In this document: one piece after another, positions 63,004-64,000 of the stretch
Position numbering within the stretch: the first letter of the stretch is position 1
Layout: every line of letters starts with the position of its first letter
Assembly: GCF_036227485.1 (NCBI RefSeq)
Contig: NZ_CP109479.1
Location: 1,364,001 to 1,428,000 of the forward strand
Reading direction: 5' to 3'
Length of the DNA: 64,000 nucleotides
Source of the DNA: Streptomyces sp. NBC_01451
GTDB lineage: Bacteria; Actinomycetota; Actinomycetes; Streptomycetales; Streptomycetaceae
Translations under genes and position numbers: made by a program
The notes under the pieces: generated by a model
Told to the model about the DNA's origin: nothing
Database searches by the model: none
Seen by the model: the letters and a program-made list of their open reading frames with translations, nothing else

Positions 63004-63816
63004 ATGGATGATTCGGGAATACGGTCGACGGCGTCCGTAGCGTTGCCGACCGGCGGCCTGTTGCCGGTGGACACTACGGAAGACGTACGGACACGAGCCG
63101 CCGGCGTCTCAACGCAGGTCGCCGTTCTTCCGGTCGGGAGCTTCGAACAGCATGGTCCCTTCCTTCCGTTGACGACCGACACCCTGGTCGCCTGTGCCAT
63201 TGCCCGGGAGATCGCATCCGCATACCCGGTGCACCTCCTTCCGCCGGTGACCATCGCATGCTCGCATGAGCACGCCAAGTGGCCGGGAACCGTCAGCATC
63301 TCCTCCGTGACCCTTCACGCGGTAGTACGGGACATCGCCGAATCGCTGCGCCGCTCGGGCGTGGACGCCCTGGTGGTCGTCAACGGACACGGCGGAAACT
63401 ACGTACTGGGCAACGTCGTTCAGGAATCCTCCGCGCGCGGTGAGCGCATGGCGCTGTTCCCGGCCGCGGAGGACTGGGAGACGGCGCGCGAGCGGGCCGG
63501 AGTGGTGACCTCGCTGCTCACCGACATGCACGCGGGGGAAATCGAGACCTCCATCCTGCTGCACGCTCATCCTGAATTGCTCCGTCCCGGTTATGAGACC
63601 GCTGATTTCGTCGCCGACGACCGTCGGCATCTTCTGACCCTCGGCATGGCCGGTTACACCGATTCCGGTGTCATCGGCCGTCCTTCGCTGGGCTCCGCCG
63701 AAAAGGGGAAGGCGTTGCTGGCGAGCTTCGCCGAGTCCTTCGGGGCGTATTTCTCGATGCTCACCGAGGCCGTTGCCGGGGCCACTGCCGGTGCCGACGC
63801 CGGGGACCAGAAGTAG
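63004..63816 (+). CDS. Creatininase-family amidohydrolase, probable FAPy deformylase (ArfB-like)
   Basis: A 270-residue metal amidohydrolase. The ligand motifs of the family are intact: PVGSFEQHGPFLPLTTDT (Glu48, His50, Asp59), CSHEHAKW (His88, His90), VVNGHGGN (His129) and MHAGEIETS (Glu179). The archaeal ArfB protein, which removes the formyl group of FAPy, belongs to this family; so do creatinine amidohydrolase and the mycofactocin peptidase MftE. The divergent neighbour is a cyclohydrolase predicted to make FAPy, which makes a formamide substrate most likely. GGGAG precedes the ATG. The 3' part overlaps a convergent membrane-protein frame by 163 bases. Confidence 0.85.
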   Translation: MDDSGIRSTASVALPTGGLLPVDTTEDVRTRAAGVSTQVAVLPVGSFEQHGPFLPLTTDTLVACAIAREIASAYPVHLLPPVTIACSHEHAKWPGTVSISSVTLHAVVRDIAESLRRSGVDALVVVNGHGGNYVLGNVVQESSARGERMALFPAAEDWETARERAGVVTSLLTDMHAGEIETSILLHAHPELLRPGYETADFVADDRRHLLTLGMAGYTDSGVIGRPSLGSAEKGKALLASFAESFGAYFSMLTEAVAGATAGADAGDQK

Positions 63817-64000
63817 CGGACGACCAGGACGACCGCGCCGGGCAGGGCGGCCACGAAGCTCAGCACGCCGTACACGACGGCGACGCTCAGCCCCATGCTG
63901 GCGCCCAGCCCCGCCGCGCCGAACGCCCAGGCGGTGACGCCCTCGCGGGGGCCCCAGCCGCCGACGTTCAGCGGTACCCCCATCGCCAGCAGCGCCAGTA
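63654..64000 (-). CDS. C-terminal part of a flippase-like (YbhN/UPF0104) membrane protein, 5' end outside the window
   Basis: The frame enters from the right edge. Visible first is LALLAMGVPLNVGGWGPREG, the conserved loop of lysylphosphatidylglycerol-synthase-transmembrane proteins. Two helices follow (VTAWAFGAAGLGASMGLSVAVV and YGVLSFVAALPGAVVLVVRY). The family is related to lipid flippases and may move polyprenyl-linked or lipid-linked sugars. After RYFW the frame continues for about 50 low-similarity residues antisense to the creatininase gene. The real end may have been nearer 63820; the long tail is odd. Confidence 0.75.
   Translation of the reverse strand, partial: LALLAMGVPLNVGGWGPREGVTAWAFGAAGLGASMGLSVAVVYGVLSFVAALPGAVVLVVRYFWSPASAPAVAPATASVSIEKYAPKDSAKLASNAFPFSAEPSEGRPMTPESV

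Overview
The window is chromosomal DNA of a high-GC actinomycete, almost certainly Streptomyces. Evidence: very GC-rich third codon positions, many GTG starts, start/stop overlaps of the ATGA type, Tat-type lipoproteins, TetR/MarR/DeoR/PaaX regulators, sugar ABC importers with no local ATPase gene, and a pentose-phosphate gene order (tkt-tal-zwf-opcA-pgi-gnd) typical of Streptomyces. No tRNA, rRNA, CRISPR array or insertion sequence was seen.

Layout. 1-5.2 kb: tail of a membrane protein, an alpha/beta hydrolase, a small hypothetical protein, an Sfp-type phosphopantetheinyl transferase with a metallophosphoesterase, and an ATP-grasp protein. 5.2-24.1 kb: a glycan-use region. It holds a secreted GH18 chitinase behind two DasR-like operators, a GH38 alpha-mannosidase, a GH4 enzyme, a DeoR regulator, a PfkB sugar kinase, a CUT1 ABC importer, a GH2 beta-galactosidase, and three exported proteins (a phosphoesterase with a lectin-like domain, a PHP protein and an unknown). 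24.2-31.9 kb: a PaaX regulator, then a hydroxycinnamate catabolic cluster resembling couNOLM/couR/couT of Rhodococcus, and an IclR regulator. 32-36 kb: an L,D-transpeptidase, a secreted GH16-CBM6 glucanase behind a LacI-type palindrome, and an AraC regulator. 36-45 kb: the pentose-phosphate operon. 45-51.7 kb: a beta-helix membrane protein and a quinate/shikimate module (QsuB-type dehydratase, shikimate dehydrogenase, TetR, MHS transporter). 51.7-57.8 kb: two neighbouring genes each interrupted in a homopolymer run, a PPOX-fold protein, a TetR/efflux pair with twin operators, and a serine beta-lactamase-fold hydrolase. 57.8-62.2 kb: a fully coupled four-gene operon of ornithine-cyclodeaminase, FAD amine oxidase and two saccharopine-dehydrogenase types. 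62.3-64 kb: a GTP cyclohydrolase II variant diverging from a creatininase-family amidohydrolase, then the end of a flippase-like membrane protein.

How it works together. Much of the window fits a soil lifestyle on fungal and plant polymers: chitin, beta-glucan and mannose- or galactose-containing glycans, plus hydroxycinnamates and quinate/shikimate, which should converge on 4-hydroxybenzoate and protocatechuate. The pentose-phosphate operon can supply NADPH and precursors. The most notable point is the last divergent pair. The cyclohydrolase carries Met119 where the E. coli enzyme has Tyr105, a change reported to make the formylated pyrimidine FAPy the product. Its neighbour belongs to the family of the archaeal FAPy deformylase. 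The two together look like an archaeal-style split GTP-cyclohydrolase pathway in a bacterium.
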